DNA of 64,000 bases. It comes from Nocardioides antri (GTDB lineage: Bacteria; Actinomycetota; Actinomycetes; Propionibacteriales; Nocardioidaceae). The stretch covers positions 558,189 to 622,188 of the forward strand of contig NZ_VUJW01000001.1 in assembly GCF_008373765.1 (NCBI RefSeq), in the 5' to 3' direction. How positions within the stretch are numbered: position 1 is the first letter of the stretch; each line of letters opens with the position of its first letter. Both the position numbers and the translations under genes were made by a program. The notes under the pieces are model-generated. The model ran no database searches. It was given only the letters and a program-made list of their open reading frames with translations, and was not told where the DNA came from. Below are positions 16,911-27,518 of the stretch, in pieces.

Positions 16911-17557
16911 TGGTCTCGACAAGCTCGACCACCGGATTGACCCGTGCAGAGATCGAGGAGTTCTGGGACTCCTGGCTCGCGATCAACCGCGAGGCGGAAC
17001 GCACCGGCGACTGGCGGGTGATGGCCGAGTGGTACGCCGAGGACGCGTCGTACGGCTGGATGTACTCGCCCGACGAGCACTTCATGGCGGTGGGCCGCGA
17101 CCAGATCCGGGACTGGGCGATCGGGATCGAGATGGACGGGCTCGACGGCTGGCACTACGACTACCAGGCCACCGTGATCGACGAGAAGAACGCCATGATC
17201 GTGGGCTTCTGGAAGCAGCGGTCGGGGATCGTCAACGACGAGACCGGTGAGGAGTACGAGATCCTCGGGATCGGCGGCTCGTGGTTCGGGGTCGAGCGCC
17301 AGACGTCCGGCGGCGACGCGGGGACGCTCAAGATCGCGTGGCAGCGGGACTGGTTCGACATGCCGTCGACCGCCCACACCTTCCTCGAGATCATCAACGC
17401 CGGCAAGGCTCCGGACACGCTGCTCAAGCGGATGTCGGTCACCGGCCACGACGTGCCCGGCCACTACCACCACAAGGACCTGCCCTCGCCCGTGTGGCCG
17501 CCCCCGGTCGAGCGCGGCGACTACCTCACCCAGTCACCTGCGGAGGCCGACGCATGA
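16910..17557 (+). CDS. NTF2/SnoaL-like protein of the CYP51 operon
   Basis: 215 residues; ATG 16910 shares one base with the ferredoxin stop. The first residues (MVSTSSTTG) are encoded by a copy of the dispersed 22-24-nt repeat, so the native start was probably remodelled. Residues about 14-190 look like an NTF2-type cone: a helix with WDSWLAINREAERTGDW, WYAEDASYGWMYSP, and strand-rich WHYDYQATVIDEKNAMIVGF. Related folds include ketosteroid isomerases and SnoaL cyclases, but no catalytic role can be read off. M. tuberculosis has an unannotated gene (Rv0762c) in the same place. Confidence 0.7.
   Translation: MVSTSSTTGLTRAEIEEFWDSWLAINREAERTGDWRVMAEWYAEDASYGWMYSPDEHFMAVGRDQIRDWAIGIEMDGLDGWHYDYQATVIDEKNAMIVGFWKQRSGIVNDETGEEYEILGIGGSWFGVERQTSGGDAGTLKIAWQRDWFDMPSTAHTFLEIINAGKAPDTLLKRMSVTGHDVPGHYHHKDLPSPVWPPPVERGDYLTQSPAEADA
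16912..16935 (+). repeat. Dispersed repeat copy, N-terminus of NTF2-like gene
   Basis: GGTCTCGACAAGCTCGACC followed by ACCGG, directly after the ATG; encodes VSTSSTTG. Confidence 0.85.
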
Positions 17558-19029
17558 CGATCTCGACAGGCTCGATCACCGTGCCGCCTGCCCAGCAACT
17601 GGTCGACGGCAAGCTGAGCGGCGCCGGCGACGGTGCGTCGTACCCGATCCTGAACCCGGCGACCGGCGAGCAGATCGGCGTCGCACCCGACAGCACGGCT
17701 GCCGACGTCGACGCCGCGATCGGGGCGGCCCGCCGGGCGTTCGACGAGACGGAGTGGTCGACCGACGTCGGGCTGCGGGTGCGGTGCCTGCGGCAGCTCC
17801 ACCAGGCCCTGCTCGACCACGCCGACGAGTTCCGCGCCCTGACGACGGCCGAGGTCGGCATGCCGAGCTTCATGATGGGCGCCGCCGGCTTCGACGTGCC
17901 GGTCGAGGGGCTGAAGTGGGTCACCGACCTGCTGGAGACCTACGACTGGGAGTCCGACCTCGGCGTCGCCCAGCCGATGGGCATCCCGACCCGCCGGACG
18001 GTCCGCCGCGAGGCGGTCGGCGTCGTCGCGGCGATCACCCCCTGGAACGTGCCGAACCAGATCAACCTGGCCAAGATCGGCCCGGCGCTGGCGGCGGGGT
18101 GCACCGTCGTGCTGAAGCCCGCGCCGGACACGCCGTGGGTCGCGTGCGAGCTCGGGCGGTTCGTGGCCGAGCACACCGACATGCCCGCCGGCGTCTTCAA
18201 CGTCGTCACGCCGCGGTCCAACGAGGTGGCCGCCCTGCTCGCGTCCGACCCGCGGGTCGACATGGTGTCGTTCACCGGCTCCACCGCGACCGGCCGCGCG
18301 ATCATGGCTGCAGCGGCACCGACGCTGAAGAAGGTGTTCCTCGAGCTGGGCGGCAAGTCCGCCGCCGTCGTTCTCGACGACGCCGACGTCGCGGCCTCCG
18401 CCGGGGCGACCGCGTTCGCGGCCTCCATCCATGCCGGCCAGGGCTGCGCGCTGACAACGCGGCTCGTCGTACCCCGGGAGCGCTACGACGAGGCCGTCGA
18501 GGTCGCCGCCGCCACGATGGAGTCGATCGGCGTCAAGGACCCCGCCGACCCGGGGGCGATCTGCGGCCCGGTCATCAGCCAGGTCCAGCGCGACCGGGTC
18601 GAGAGCTACCTGCGCCTCGCCGAGGAGGAGGGCGGCCGGATCGTCACCGGCGGTCGCGTCGTGGACCGGCCCGGCTTCTGGGTGGAGCCGACCGTCGTGG
18701 CCGGCCTCGACAACAGCTCGCGGCTCGCGCAGGAGGAGATCTTCGGGCCGGTGCTCGTCGTCATCCCGCACGACGGCGACGACGACGCGATCCGGATCGC
18801 CAACGAGAGCGAGTACGGCCTGTCCGGCTCGGTCGACTCCGCCGACCTCGAGCGGGCCAAGGCGGTCGCCCGGCGGATCCGCACCGGCACCCTCGCGGTC
18901 AACGGGGGCGTGTGGTTCAGCCCCGACGCGCCGTTCGGCGGCTACAAGCAGTCCGGGCTCGGCCGCGAGATGGGCGTGGCCGGGTTCGAGGAGTACCTCG
19001 AGACCAAGACCATCGCAGAACCGGCATGA
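17554..19029 (+). CDS. NAD-dependent aldehyde dehydrogenase (AldA / Rv0768-like)
   Basis: 491 residues, ATGA overlap. Standard ALDH features: TPWNVPNQINLAK, the NAD-binding FTGSTATGR, ELGGKSAAVV containing the catalytic Glu, GQGCALTTR with the nucleophilic Cys, and EEIFGPVLVV. The N-terminus carries a degenerate copy of the dispersed repeat (MTISTGSIT). It probably oxidises an aldehyde made by one of the operon's P450s or dehydrogenases. Its neighbours match Rv0768-Rv0771. Confidence 0.93.
   Translation: MTISTGSITVPPAQQLVDGKLSGAGDGASYPILNPATGEQIGVAPDSTAADVDAAIGAARRAFDETEWSTDVGLRVRCLRQLHQALLDHADEFRALTTAEVGMPSFMMGAAGFDVPVEGLKWVTDLLETYDWESDLGVAQPMGIPTRRTVRREAVGVVAAITPWNVPNQINLAKIGPALAAGCTVVLKPAPDTPWVACELGRFVAEHTDMPAGVFNVVTPRSNEVAALLASDPRVDMVSFTGSTATGRAIMAAAAPTLKKVFLELGGKSAAVVLDDADVAASAGATAFAASIHAGQGCALTTRLVVPRERYDEAVEVAAATMESIGVKDPADPGAICGPVISQVQRDRVESYLRLAEEEGGRIVTGGRVVDRPGFWVEPTVVAGLDNSSRLAQEEIFGPVLVVIPHDGDDDAIRIANESEYGLSGSVDSADLERAKAVARRIRTGTLAVNGGVWFSPDAPFGGYKQSGLGREMGVAGFEEYLETKTIAEPA
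17560..17580 (+). repeat. Dispersed repeat copy (degenerate), N-terminus of ALDH gene
   Basis: ATCTCGACAGGCTCGATCACC, encoding ISTGSIT just after the ATG. Confidence 0.6.
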
Positions 19030-19796
19030 CCACCACCACGAGGAGCGAGATGCGTTTCCAGGACAAGGTCGTCGTCGTCACCGGCGCGGCGCAGGGGATC
19101 GGCGAGACCTACGCGAAGGCCCTCGCGGCTGAGGGGGCGCGGGTGGTCGTCGCAGACCTCAACGCCGAGGGCGGGGAACGGGTCGCCAAGGAGATCGAGG
19201 CCGAGGGCGGCGTGGCGGTCTTCGTGCCGTGTGACGTGTCGGCTGCTGCGTCGGCCGCGGCGCTCGTCGAGCGGGTCGAGGCGGAGTACGGCGGCATCGA
19301 CGGGCTGGTCAACAACGCCGCGATCTACGGCGACATGCAGTTCGACCTGCTGGTCACGGTCGACTGGGACTACTACCGCAAGTTCATGAGCGTGAACATG
19401 GACGGCGCGCTCGTGATGACCCGGGCCGTCTTCGGGTCGATGCAGAAGCGGGGCGGGGGAGCGATCGTCAACCAGTCGAGCACCGCGGCGTACCTCTACT
19501 CCGGCTTCTACGGCCTCGCCAAGGTCGGCGTGAACGGGCTCACCCAGCAGCTCGCGCACGAGCTCGGCGGCATGAACATCCGGGTCAACGCGATCGCTCC
19601 CGGCCCGACGGACACCGAGGCGACCCGCACCCAGGCCGGCGACGCCGCCCAGGACCTGGTGAAGGGTCTCGCCCTCAAGCGGATGGGCCAGACCTCGGAC
19701 ATGGTCGGCGCCTGCCTGTTCCTGCTCTCCGACGAGGCCTCGTGGGTCACCGGCCAGATCCTGGCCGTCGACGGCGGACAGACCTTCCGACTATGA
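19026..19796 (+). CDS. Short-chain dehydrogenase (Rv0769-like)
   Basis: 256 residues from the ATG overlapping the ALDH stop. An internal ATG at 19050 with GAGGAG just upstream is an equally plausible start and gives MRFQDKVVVVTG directly. Rossmann motif TGAAQGIG, NNAA, Ser and Tyr-x3-Lys (NQSSTAAYLYSGFYGLAKVG), C-terminal GQILAVDGGQT. Part of the CYP51 operon; a hydroxy/keto conversion on the same substrate is likely. Confidence 0.88.
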   Translation: MTTTTRSEMRFQDKVVVVTGAAQGIGETYAKALAAEGARVVVADLNAEGGERVAKEIEAEGGVAVFVPCDVSAAASAAALVERVEAEYGGIDGLVNNAAIYGDMQFDLLVTVDWDYYRKFMSVNMDGALVMTRAVFGSMQKRGGGAIVNQSSTAAYLYSGFYGLAKVGVNGLTQQLAHELGGMNIRVNAIAPGPTDTEATRTQAGDAAQDLVKGLALKRMGQTSDMVGACLFLLSDEASWVTGQILAVDGGQTFRL

Positions 19797-20614
19797 GCCG
19801 CATCGGGTTCGTCGGCCTCGGCAACATCGGGAAGCCGATGGCGCTGCGGCTCGCCGCCGCTGCGTCGTCGGGCGACGTCGAGCTGTGGGTGTACGACGTC
19901 GCCCCCGACCCCGTCGCCGAGCTGACGGCAGCCGGGGCGAAGGCCGTCGGCAGCGTCCGCGAGCTGGGCGCCCTGGTCGACGTGGTCTGCGTGATGGTCC
20001 GCGACGACGACCAGGTGCGCGCGGTGGCCGAGGACGTCGGCGCCGGGCCGGTGCTGGTGGTCCACTCGACGGTCGCCCCGGACACGCCGGCAGAGCTCGG
20101 CGCGGGCGGGCTGACCGTGCTCGACGCCCCGGTCAGCGGCGGCCCGATGGGCGCGGCCGACGGCTCGCTCGCGATCATGGTCGGCGGCTCCGACGAGGCG
20201 TTCGCGTCCGCCCGCCCGGCTCTCGAGGTGATGGGGTCGAAGGTCGTGCACGCCGGGCCGCTCGGCGCGGGCACGCGGATGAAGCTCGCCCGCAACCTGA
20301 TCCACTTCGTCGCCTTCACCGCCGTCACCGAGGCCCAGCGCCTCGCCGAGGCGGCGGGCCTCGACCTGCGGGACCTGGGCGAGGTGGTCCGCCACACCGA
20401 CGCCATCACCGGCGGCCCGGGCGCGATCATGCACCGCGACACCGCGGCCCCGATCGAGCCCGGCGACTTCTGGTACGACGTGTTCGACCACGTCCGGGCG
20501 CTGGGGGAGAAGGACCTGTCCTTCGCGATCGCGCTCGCCGACGAGCTGGGCGTCGACGTACCACTCGCGCGCGAGGCGCTGCCACGACTGGGGAAGGGGC
20601 TGGGACTGACATGA
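19793..20614 (+). CDS. 3-hydroxyisobutyrate-dehydrogenase-like NAD(P)-binding oxidoreductase (Rv0770-like)
   Basis: 273 residues, ATGA overlap. N-terminal Rossmann domain with GFVGLGNIGKPMA; substrate loop DAPVSGGPMGAADGSL; catalytic Lys in GAGTRMKLARN. Belongs to the beta-hydroxyacid dehydrogenase family, which oxidises 3-hydroxy acids such as 3-hydroxyisobutyrate or tartronate semialdehyde. In this operon it may handle a small branched hydroxy acid or aldehyde released during degradation. Confidence 0.88.
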   Translation: MSRIGFVGLGNIGKPMALRLAAAASSGDVELWVYDVAPDPVAELTAAGAKAVGSVRELGALVDVVCVMVRDDDQVRAVAEDVGAGPVLVVHSTVAPDTPAELGAGGLTVLDAPVSGGPMGAADGSLAIMVGGSDEAFASARPALEVMGSKVVHAGPLGAGTRMKLARNLIHFVAFTAVTEAQRLAEAAGLDLRDLGEVVRHTDAITGGPGAIMHRDTAAPIEPGDFWYDVFDHVRALGEKDLSFAIALADELGVDVPLAREALPRLGKGLGLT

Positions 20615-20994
20615 GCACGTCCGACAAGTTCGAGGGGCTGCCGGAGGCGAGGCGGCGCGGCCTGGAGAAGATGGAGGAGGTCTACGGCTTCGACATGACC
20701 GACGGCGAGGGGGACTTCTTCCGCTACACCGCCGACCACCTGTTCGGCGACATCTGGCAGCGACCCGGCCTCTCCGACCGCGACCGCCGGCTCCTCCTGA
20801 TCGGCCTGCTCGCCGGCCAGGGAGCGGCCGACGTCCTCGGCATCCAGGTCCCGGCCGCCCACGCGAACGGCGAGCTCGATGACGAGGCGCTCCGCGAGAT
20901 CGTCGTGTTCCTCAGCCACTACGCCGGCTGGCCGAACGGCGCCCGGCTCAACGCGATCGTCGAGGACACCATCGCCAAGGCGCGCCGGGGCTGA
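20611..20994 (+). CDS. Carboxymuconolactone decarboxylase-family protein (Rv0771-like)
   Basis: 127 residues, ATGA overlap; last gene of the ten-gene operon. All-helical CMD/AhpD fold with WQRPGLSDRDRRLLLIGLLA, AAHANGELDDEALREIVVFLSHYAGWPNG split across the helices. It lacks the CxxC of AhpD peroxidases, so decarboxylase or lactone chemistry is more likely than peroxide reduction. The ortholog Rv0771 also closes the mycobacterial cluster. Confidence 0.87.
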   Translation: MSTSDKFEGLPEARRRGLEKMEEVYGFDMTDGEGDFFRYTADHLFGDIWQRPGLSDRDRRLLLIGLLAGQGAADVLGIQVPAAHANGELDDEALREIVVFLSHYAGWPNGARLNAIVEDTIAKARRG

Positions 20995-21012
20995 GCGGCG
21001 GCCCGCGCAAGC

Positions 21013-21026
21013 GCCGCCAAGGCGGC
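21013..21026. terminator. GC-rich hairpin between convergent genes
   Basis: GCCGCC-AA-GGCGGC lies between the CMD gene and the convergent GGDEF gene. No T-run; a bidirectional terminator is possible but not certain. Confidence 0.3.
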
Positions 21027-21071
21027 CGAAGGCATCTCTCGGCGGCGGCCCTCGCTTCACACGCGAGCAGG

Positions 21072-22601
21072 TCAGCTTCCTCGCGTCTCGGGTGCCGACG
21101 TCACGGCGTGGGCGGAGGGGAAGGCCGAGTGGGATTGCTTGTCCAGTGCCTTGACCGCGTACATCGCGGCGTCGGCCTGGCGCAGCAGGGTGTCGGCGTC
21201 GGCGTCGCGATCGGCGATCGCGATACCGATGCTGCCGGCAACCTCGACTTGGTTGCCCTCGATGACGGTGGGATGGCGCAGTTCGGCCTCGATGCGCTGG
21301 GCGGCCTGGGTGGCGATGTCGAGGTCGGCCTGGTCGCAGAGCACCGCGAACTCGTCTCCACCGAATCGCGCGATGGTGTCGGTCTCGCGGACCGCCCTGC
21401 GGAGCCGTCCGGCCACCTCCTGCAACAACGCGTCGCCCGCGGTGTGACCGTAGCTGTCGTTGATCTCCTTGAAGTCATCGAGGTCGATGAACAAGATGGC
21501 GAAGGTCCCGTCGCTGCGTCTCAGCTGAGCGAGCGCATGGTCGAGTCGGTCCAGGAACAGCCGACGGTTGGCGAGGGCGGTCAGGGGGTCGTGGAACGCC
21601 AGGTGGGTGATCTCCTCCTGCAGCTGTTTGCGTTCGGTCACGTCGTGACAGGTGCCGCTCATCTGCGTCACTTCGCCGTTCACGTCCCTTCGTGTTTCGC
21701 CGAGGGCATGGATCGTGCGAACGGTGCCGTCGGGTCGAACCAGGCGGCACTCATAGTCCAGGTCGGCCTGGGTCTCGTACGCGCTCTGGATCAGCTTGCC
21801 CACCCGGTCGCGGTCCTCGGGGTGGACCACTGCGAGGAACGACTGGATAGAGGGAGTGAACTTCTCGGAGTCTGCTCCGGCGAGGGAATACATGTGGTCG
21901 GACCAGGTGACGGTGTCCGAGGCCACGTGCCAGTCCCAGCTGCCCATCCCGGAGAGCTCCTGCGCGCGGGCGAGGTCGCGATGGGCATCCTGCGCCGCGA
22001 AGCGTGCCTCGCGCTCGCGGTCGAGGGCCTGCTCGCTGGCCCGCCAGTACACCAGGCACGCCACGCTCTCGGCCAGGATGAACCCGCCGTGCACCAGACC
22101 CCACAGCCACGGGTTGCTCACCGCGGCCGGGTGGTTGTAGACCGCATCCGGTGCGAAGGTCCCGGTCAGGCTGTGGTGCAGCACCACGAAGATCAGCGCC
22201 AGCAGGAACGGCATCCAGGCCTGGTACAGGGCCACGACTGCCACCATTACGAAGAAGTGGAAGTGCATCTCGATCAGACCGCCGAAGAAGTGCACAACCA
22301 CAGCGGAGCTGGTGAGCAGGCCCAACGTGGCCAGTGCCGATCTGGCCGGGACACTGAGCCAGCGGACCTGGGCGCCGAGCGCGAACCAGGCCACCACCGC
22401 GGCCTCCGCCAACACGTGCATCAGGCTTTGTCCGCGGAGTAGTCCGATGAACGGCAGGGCCACGGCGTGCGTCCACAGCAGGACGCAGATGGCCCGATGA
22501 CGCGCCTCCCACTCCTCCAACCCCAAGGCTCCGCCCCGCGGCAGCCAACCAGCCGCGGTCGTCCACAGCGCCCGTGGACGGCTGCCGGCGAAGACGTGCA
22601 T
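21072..22601 (-). CDS. Membrane PAS-GGDEF diguanylate cyclase
   Basis: 509 residues. Several hydrophobic segments fill residues about 35-190 (His- and Phe-rich, e.g. HFFGGLIEMHFHFFVMV). They are followed by a helix, a PAS domain (about 215-335, WDWHVASDTVTWSDHMYSL, CHDVTERK) and a GGDEF domain (about 345-490). The active-site motif is intact (FGGDEFAVL), so it should make cyclic di-GMP; no EAL domain follows. On the minus strand a -10-like CACACT ends 6 nt before the ATG, so it may be leaderless. It has no evident connection to the steroid genes except position. Confidence 0.92.
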   Translation of the reverse strand: MHVFAGSRPRALWTTAAGWLPRGGALGLEEWEARHRAICVLLWTHAVALPFIGLLRGQSLMHVLAEAAVVAWFALGAQVRWLSVPARSALATLGLLTSSAVVVHFFGGLIEMHFHFFVMVAVVALYQAWMPFLLALIFVVLHHSLTGTFAPDAVYNHPAAVSNPWLWGLVHGGFILAESVACLVYWRASEQALDREREARFAAQDAHRDLARAQELSGMGSWDWHVASDTVTWSDHMYSLAGADSEKFTPSIQSFLAVVHPEDRDRVGKLIQSAYETQADLDYECRLVRPDGTVRTIHALGETRRDVNGEVTQMSGTCHDVTERKQLQEEITHLAFHDPLTALANRRLFLDRLDHALAQLRRSDGTFAILFIDLDDFKEINDSYGHTAGDALLQEVAGRLRRAVRETDTIARFGGDEFAVLCDQADLDIATQAAQRIEAELRHPTVIEGNQVEVAGSIGIAIADRDADADTLLRQADAAMYAVKALDKQSHSAFPSAHAVTSAPETRGS

Positions 22602-22766
22602 GCAGACAGTGTGACCTCGACGGCGCGGGAACCGGGGCAGAATCGCCTCGCTCGTTCGGGTTGAGTCGATGACAATGAAGAACTAGTGCGAGGTGCTCGT
22701 GCATCTCCTCAGGACCGCTGACGCCGCACTCCCGACCGGGGGAGGACTACGGCGAAGGTGGCGGGC

Positions 22767-23387
22767 TCAGCGCAGGATGAGCCGGACGGCCGTCTCCATG
22801 TGGGCAGCGGTCTCGGGAGCGGTGGACCGGCCGGTGACCCACGCCATCAGCGCGGAGAGCCACACGTCGCCGATGACCCGGGCGAGGACGACGTCCTCCT
22901 CGGTGATGGTCTCGCTGTCCGGCACGGTCCCGTGCATGGCGTGGGTGACGATCGACGTCATCGACATGCCGACCGCGTGGATCTCGTTGGCGACGCTGGC
23001 GTCGGCGAACATGAACGCCCGGGTCAGCGCCTCGGTGAGCTTGGGGTCGCCCTGCATGCCGCGGGTGAGCCGCTTGAGGACGTAGAGCACCCGCTCGCCG
23101 GCGTTCTCACCAGGGATCTCGCGGTTGCTGAGCCGCTCCTTGGCGTCCTCGAACTCGCGGTCGAGAGCGGATACGAGCAGGTGGATCTTCGAGGGGAAGT
23201 AGCGGTAGAGGGTGCCGAGCGCGACGTCGGCCTGCTCGGCCACGGCGCGCATCTGGACGGCGTCGAAACCGCCCTCCTTCGCCAGCTCGTAGGTGGCGTC
23301 GAGGATGCGCTTGCGACGGTCGCGCTGCGCGGCGCTCCCGGCGCTGTCCGCACGCTCGTCGGTCGTCAGCGAGTTGGCAATGGTCAC
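22767..23387 (-). CDS. kstR: KstR, TetR-family repressor of cholesterol catabolism
   Basis: 206 residues from GTG 23387. The N-terminal block closely follows M. tuberculosis KstR (Rv3574): AQRDRRKRILDATYELA, GGFDAVQMRAVAEQADVA, GTLYRYFPSKIHLLVSAL (HTH about residues 41-70), and in the ligand domain MTRAFMFADAS-like and ARVIGDVWLSALMAW. KstR binds TnnAACnnGTTnnA palindromes and is released by a 3-oxo-steroid CoA thioester. Eight such boxes occur in this window, one in its own divergent upstream region, so it should be autoregulated. Confidence 0.95.
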   Translation of the reverse strand: MTIANSLTTDERADSAGSAAQRDRRKRILDATYELAKEGGFDAVQMRAVAEQADVALGTLYRYFPSKIHLLVSALDREFEDAKERLSNREIPGENAGERVLYVLKRLTRGMQGDPKLTEALTRAFMFADASVANEIHAVGMSMTSIVTHAMHGTVPDSETITEEDVVLARVIGDVWLSALMAWVTGRSTAPETAAHMETAVRLILR

Positions 23388-23538
23388 GACTGTCTCTCCT
23401 GCGACGTCGGCGAGCCCGGGATGTGCCTCACGTCACTGGAATGGCGCATCCGAGCCTGGATGTTGAGTTCGTCGGCGCCCGCCGCGATGGCTCGTGGTTG
23501 GACGCTCGAAGATAGGCTACTCGTACGTATCCCATAAT

Positions 23539-23552
23539 AGGAACACGTTCTA
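23539..23552. promoter_or_regulatory. KstR box between kstR (minus) and glycosyltransferase operon (plus)
   Basis: AGGAACACGTTCTA; the core AACnnGTT is intact but the left outer T is A. A -10-like CATAAT precedes it (23533-23538). It lies 151 nt from the kstR start and 84 nt from the ATG at 23637, in a 249-bp divergent region with no other recognisable element. Confidence 0.8.
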
Positions 23553-23636
23553 GGTTCTGTCGGCCCCGCTCCTCGGAGCTCGGCGCCGCGACTCAGCGCA
23601 ACGAGCCAGCGCCGGGATAGAGGAAGAGGAGTCGGC

Positions 23637-24902
23637 ATGCGGATCGCGATGCTGTCATACCGCAGCAAGCCCCACGTCGGCGGCCAGGGGGTCTACCTGC
23701 GCCACCTGAGCAGGGAGCTGGTGCGTCTCGGCCACACGGTCGAGGTGTTCTCCGGTCAGCCGTACCCCGAGCTCGACGAGGGGGTGAAGCTGACCAAGGT
23801 CCCCAGCCTGGACCTCTACCGGGAGCCCGACCCGTTCCGGGTGCCCAAGCTGAAGGAGTTCCGCGACCTGATCGACGTCCAGGAGTTCTTGATCATGTGT
23901 ACGGCGGGCTTCCCCGAGCCGCGCACGTTCAGCAGGCGGATCGCGAAGGTGCTCGCGGAGCGGGTCGACGACTTCGACGTCGCCCACGACAACCAGGTCC
24001 TCGGGCACGGCATGCTGGAGATCGAGAAGCTCGGCCTGCCGCTGCTGACAACGATCCACCACCCGATCACGTTCGACCGACGGATCGACCTCAGCCAGAC
24101 CCGGAACCCGTGGCGCAAGCTCACCGTCAGCCGCTGGTACGGCTTCCTGCGGATGCAGAAGCACGTCGCACGCAAGGCGCGGTGGATCCTCACGCCGTCC
24201 GAGGCGTCGAAGCGCGACATGGTCCGCGACTTCGGGGTCGACCCGAGCCGGGTGCAGGTGATCCTGCTCGGCGTCGACGACAACTTCGTCCCGCCGACCA
24301 AGCCGCGCGTCCCCGGCCGGATCATGGCGATGGCCAGCGCCGACGCGCCGATGAAGGGCATCGCGACCCTGCTCGAGGCGTTCGCGAAGCTCCGCACCGA
24401 GCGCGACGTCGAGCTCGTGCTGGTCACGTCGCCCAAGCCGGGGGGCCGCACCGACCGGCTCATCGACAAGCTCGGCATCGCCGAGCACGTCCGCTTCGCG
24501 AGCGGGCTGAGCGACGACGAGCTGGTCGAGCTGATGGGGTCCGCCGAGGTGGCCTGCGTGCCGTCGCTGTACGAGGGCTTCTCGCTGCCCACTGCGGAGC
24601 TGATGGCGTGCGCGACCCCGCTCATCGTCAGCCGCGCGGGTGCGATTCCCGAGGTCGTCGGCCCCGACGGCGAGTGCGCCGACCTGGTCACCCCGGGCGA
24701 CGTGGGCGAGCTGCTCACCGCGCTCGAGCGGATGCTCGACGACCCCGAGCGCCGGGCCCGGATGGGTGCCGCCGGCCGCAAGCGGGTCGAGGAGCTGTTC
24801 AGCTGGCGCGCCGTCGCGCAGAAGATGGCCGACGCCTACCAGCACGTCATCGACGACTACACGGCCGAGGTCTCGACAGGCTCGACCACCGAGGAGAACT
24901 GA
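23637..24902 (+). CDS. Glycosyltransferase family 4
   Basis: 421 residues; ATG after AGGAAGAGGAG. GT-B fold: N-terminal SYRSKPHVGGQGVYLRHLSR (acceptor-side glycine-rich loop), C-terminal nucleotide-sugar site with PSLYEGFSLPTAELMACATP containing the EGFxLP-A-E signature. The last residues (EVSTGSTTEEN) are encoded by a copy of the dispersed repeat. First gene of a three-gene overlapping operon with a methyltransferase and an alpha/alpha-barrel protein, transcribed away from kstR. Acceptor unknown. Confidence 0.9.
   Translation: MRIAMLSYRSKPHVGGQGVYLRHLSRELVRLGHTVEVFSGQPYPELDEGVKLTKVPSLDLYREPDPFRVPKLKEFRDLIDVQEFLIMCTAGFPEPRTFSRRIAKVLAERVDDFDVAHDNQVLGHGMLEIEKLGLPLLTTIHHPITFDRRIDLSQTRNPWRKLTVSRWYGFLRMQKHVARKARWILTPSEASKRDMVRDFGVDPSRVQVILLGVDDNFVPPTKPRVPGRIMAMASADAPMKGIATLLEAFAKLRTERDVELVLVTSPKPGGRTDRLIDKLGIAEHVRFASGLSDDELVELMGSAEVACVPSLYEGFSLPTAELMACATPLIVSRAGAIPEVVGPDGECADLVTPGDVGELLTALERMLDDPERRARMGAAGRKRVEELFSWRAVAQKMADAYQHVIDDYTAEVSTGSTTEEN
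24869..24890 (+). repeat. Dispersed repeat copy, C-terminus of glycosyltransferase gene
   Basis: GGTCTCGACAGGCTCGACC plus ACC; encodes VSTGSTT five residues before the end of the protein. Confidence 0.85.
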
Positions 24903-25649
24903 TGCTGACCGTTGACTTCGACCGGCTCGGCCTGCAGCCGGGTGACCGCGTCCTCGACATGGGCGCCGGGGCCGGCCGCCACAGCTTCGAAATGTACCGC
25001 CGAGGCGCCGACGTGATCGCGTTCGACATGGACGCCGACGAGCTCGACGGCGTCAAGAACCTCTTCGTCGCGATGGAGGAGGCGGGCGAGGTGCCGGCGG
25101 GTGCCGAGGCCGACGTCAAGCAGGGCGACGCCCTGGCGCTGCCGTTCGGTGACGGCGAGTTCGACCGGATCGTCGCCGCGGAGGTGCTCGAGCACATCCC
25201 GGCCGACATCCAGGCGATCGAGGAGCTGGCCCGGGTCCTGCGGCCGGGCGGCACCCTCGCGGTGTCGGTGCCGCGCTGGTTCCCGGAGATCGTCAACTGG
25301 AAGCTGTCGGCCGACTACCACAACACGCCTGGTGGCCACATCCGGATCTACACCAGAGAAGAGCTGGTCGACAAGGTCACCAAGCGGGGCCTCGTCTACG
25401 ACGGTGTCGACTACGCGCACGGGCTGCACTCGCCGTACTGGTGGATCAAGTGCGCCGTCGGGGTCGGCAACGACAGCCACCCGCTCGCCAAGGCGTACCA
25501 CAAGCTCCTGGTCTGGGAGATCATGAAGCAGCCCACCGCGCTGAAGCTGGCCGGGAAGGTGCTCGACCCGCTCATCGGCAAGAGCATGGTCCTCTACTTC
25601 ACGAAGCCGCTCGAGGCCGTCGTCCCCGACGCGCTGGGAGAGGCGCAGA

Positions 25650-25657
<8 letters not shown>
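24902..25657 (+). CDS. Class I SAM-dependent methyltransferase
   Basis: 251 residues; ATG shares one base with the glycosyltransferase stop. SAM-binding motif I VLDMGAGAGRHSFEM at about residues 18-32, acidic end of beta-2 (AFDMDADEL), GDALALPFGDGEFDRIVAAEVLEHI, and ARVLRPGGTLAVSVPRW. The C-terminal part is unusually rich in Lys, Trp and Tyr (HSPYWWIKCAVG) and could be a substrate or membrane-binding cap. Translationally coupled to both neighbours. Confidence 0.9.
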
Positions 25658-27464
<1,807 letters not shown>

Positions 27465-27474
27465 CTAGTAGTCT

Positions 27475-27488
27475 TAGAACAGGTTCTA
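27475..27488. promoter_or_regulatory. KstR box between methyltransferase (minus) and fadE34-like gene (plus)
   Basis: TAGAACAGGTTCTA, symmetric except the centre. It lies 30 nt before ATG 27519 (which has its own AAGGAG) and 19 nt before the minus-strand GTG at 27455, so it can control both. Confidence 0.88.
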
Positions 27489-27518
27489 GTTTTCGCCCAT
27501 TCTCGACCAAGGAGCGCG

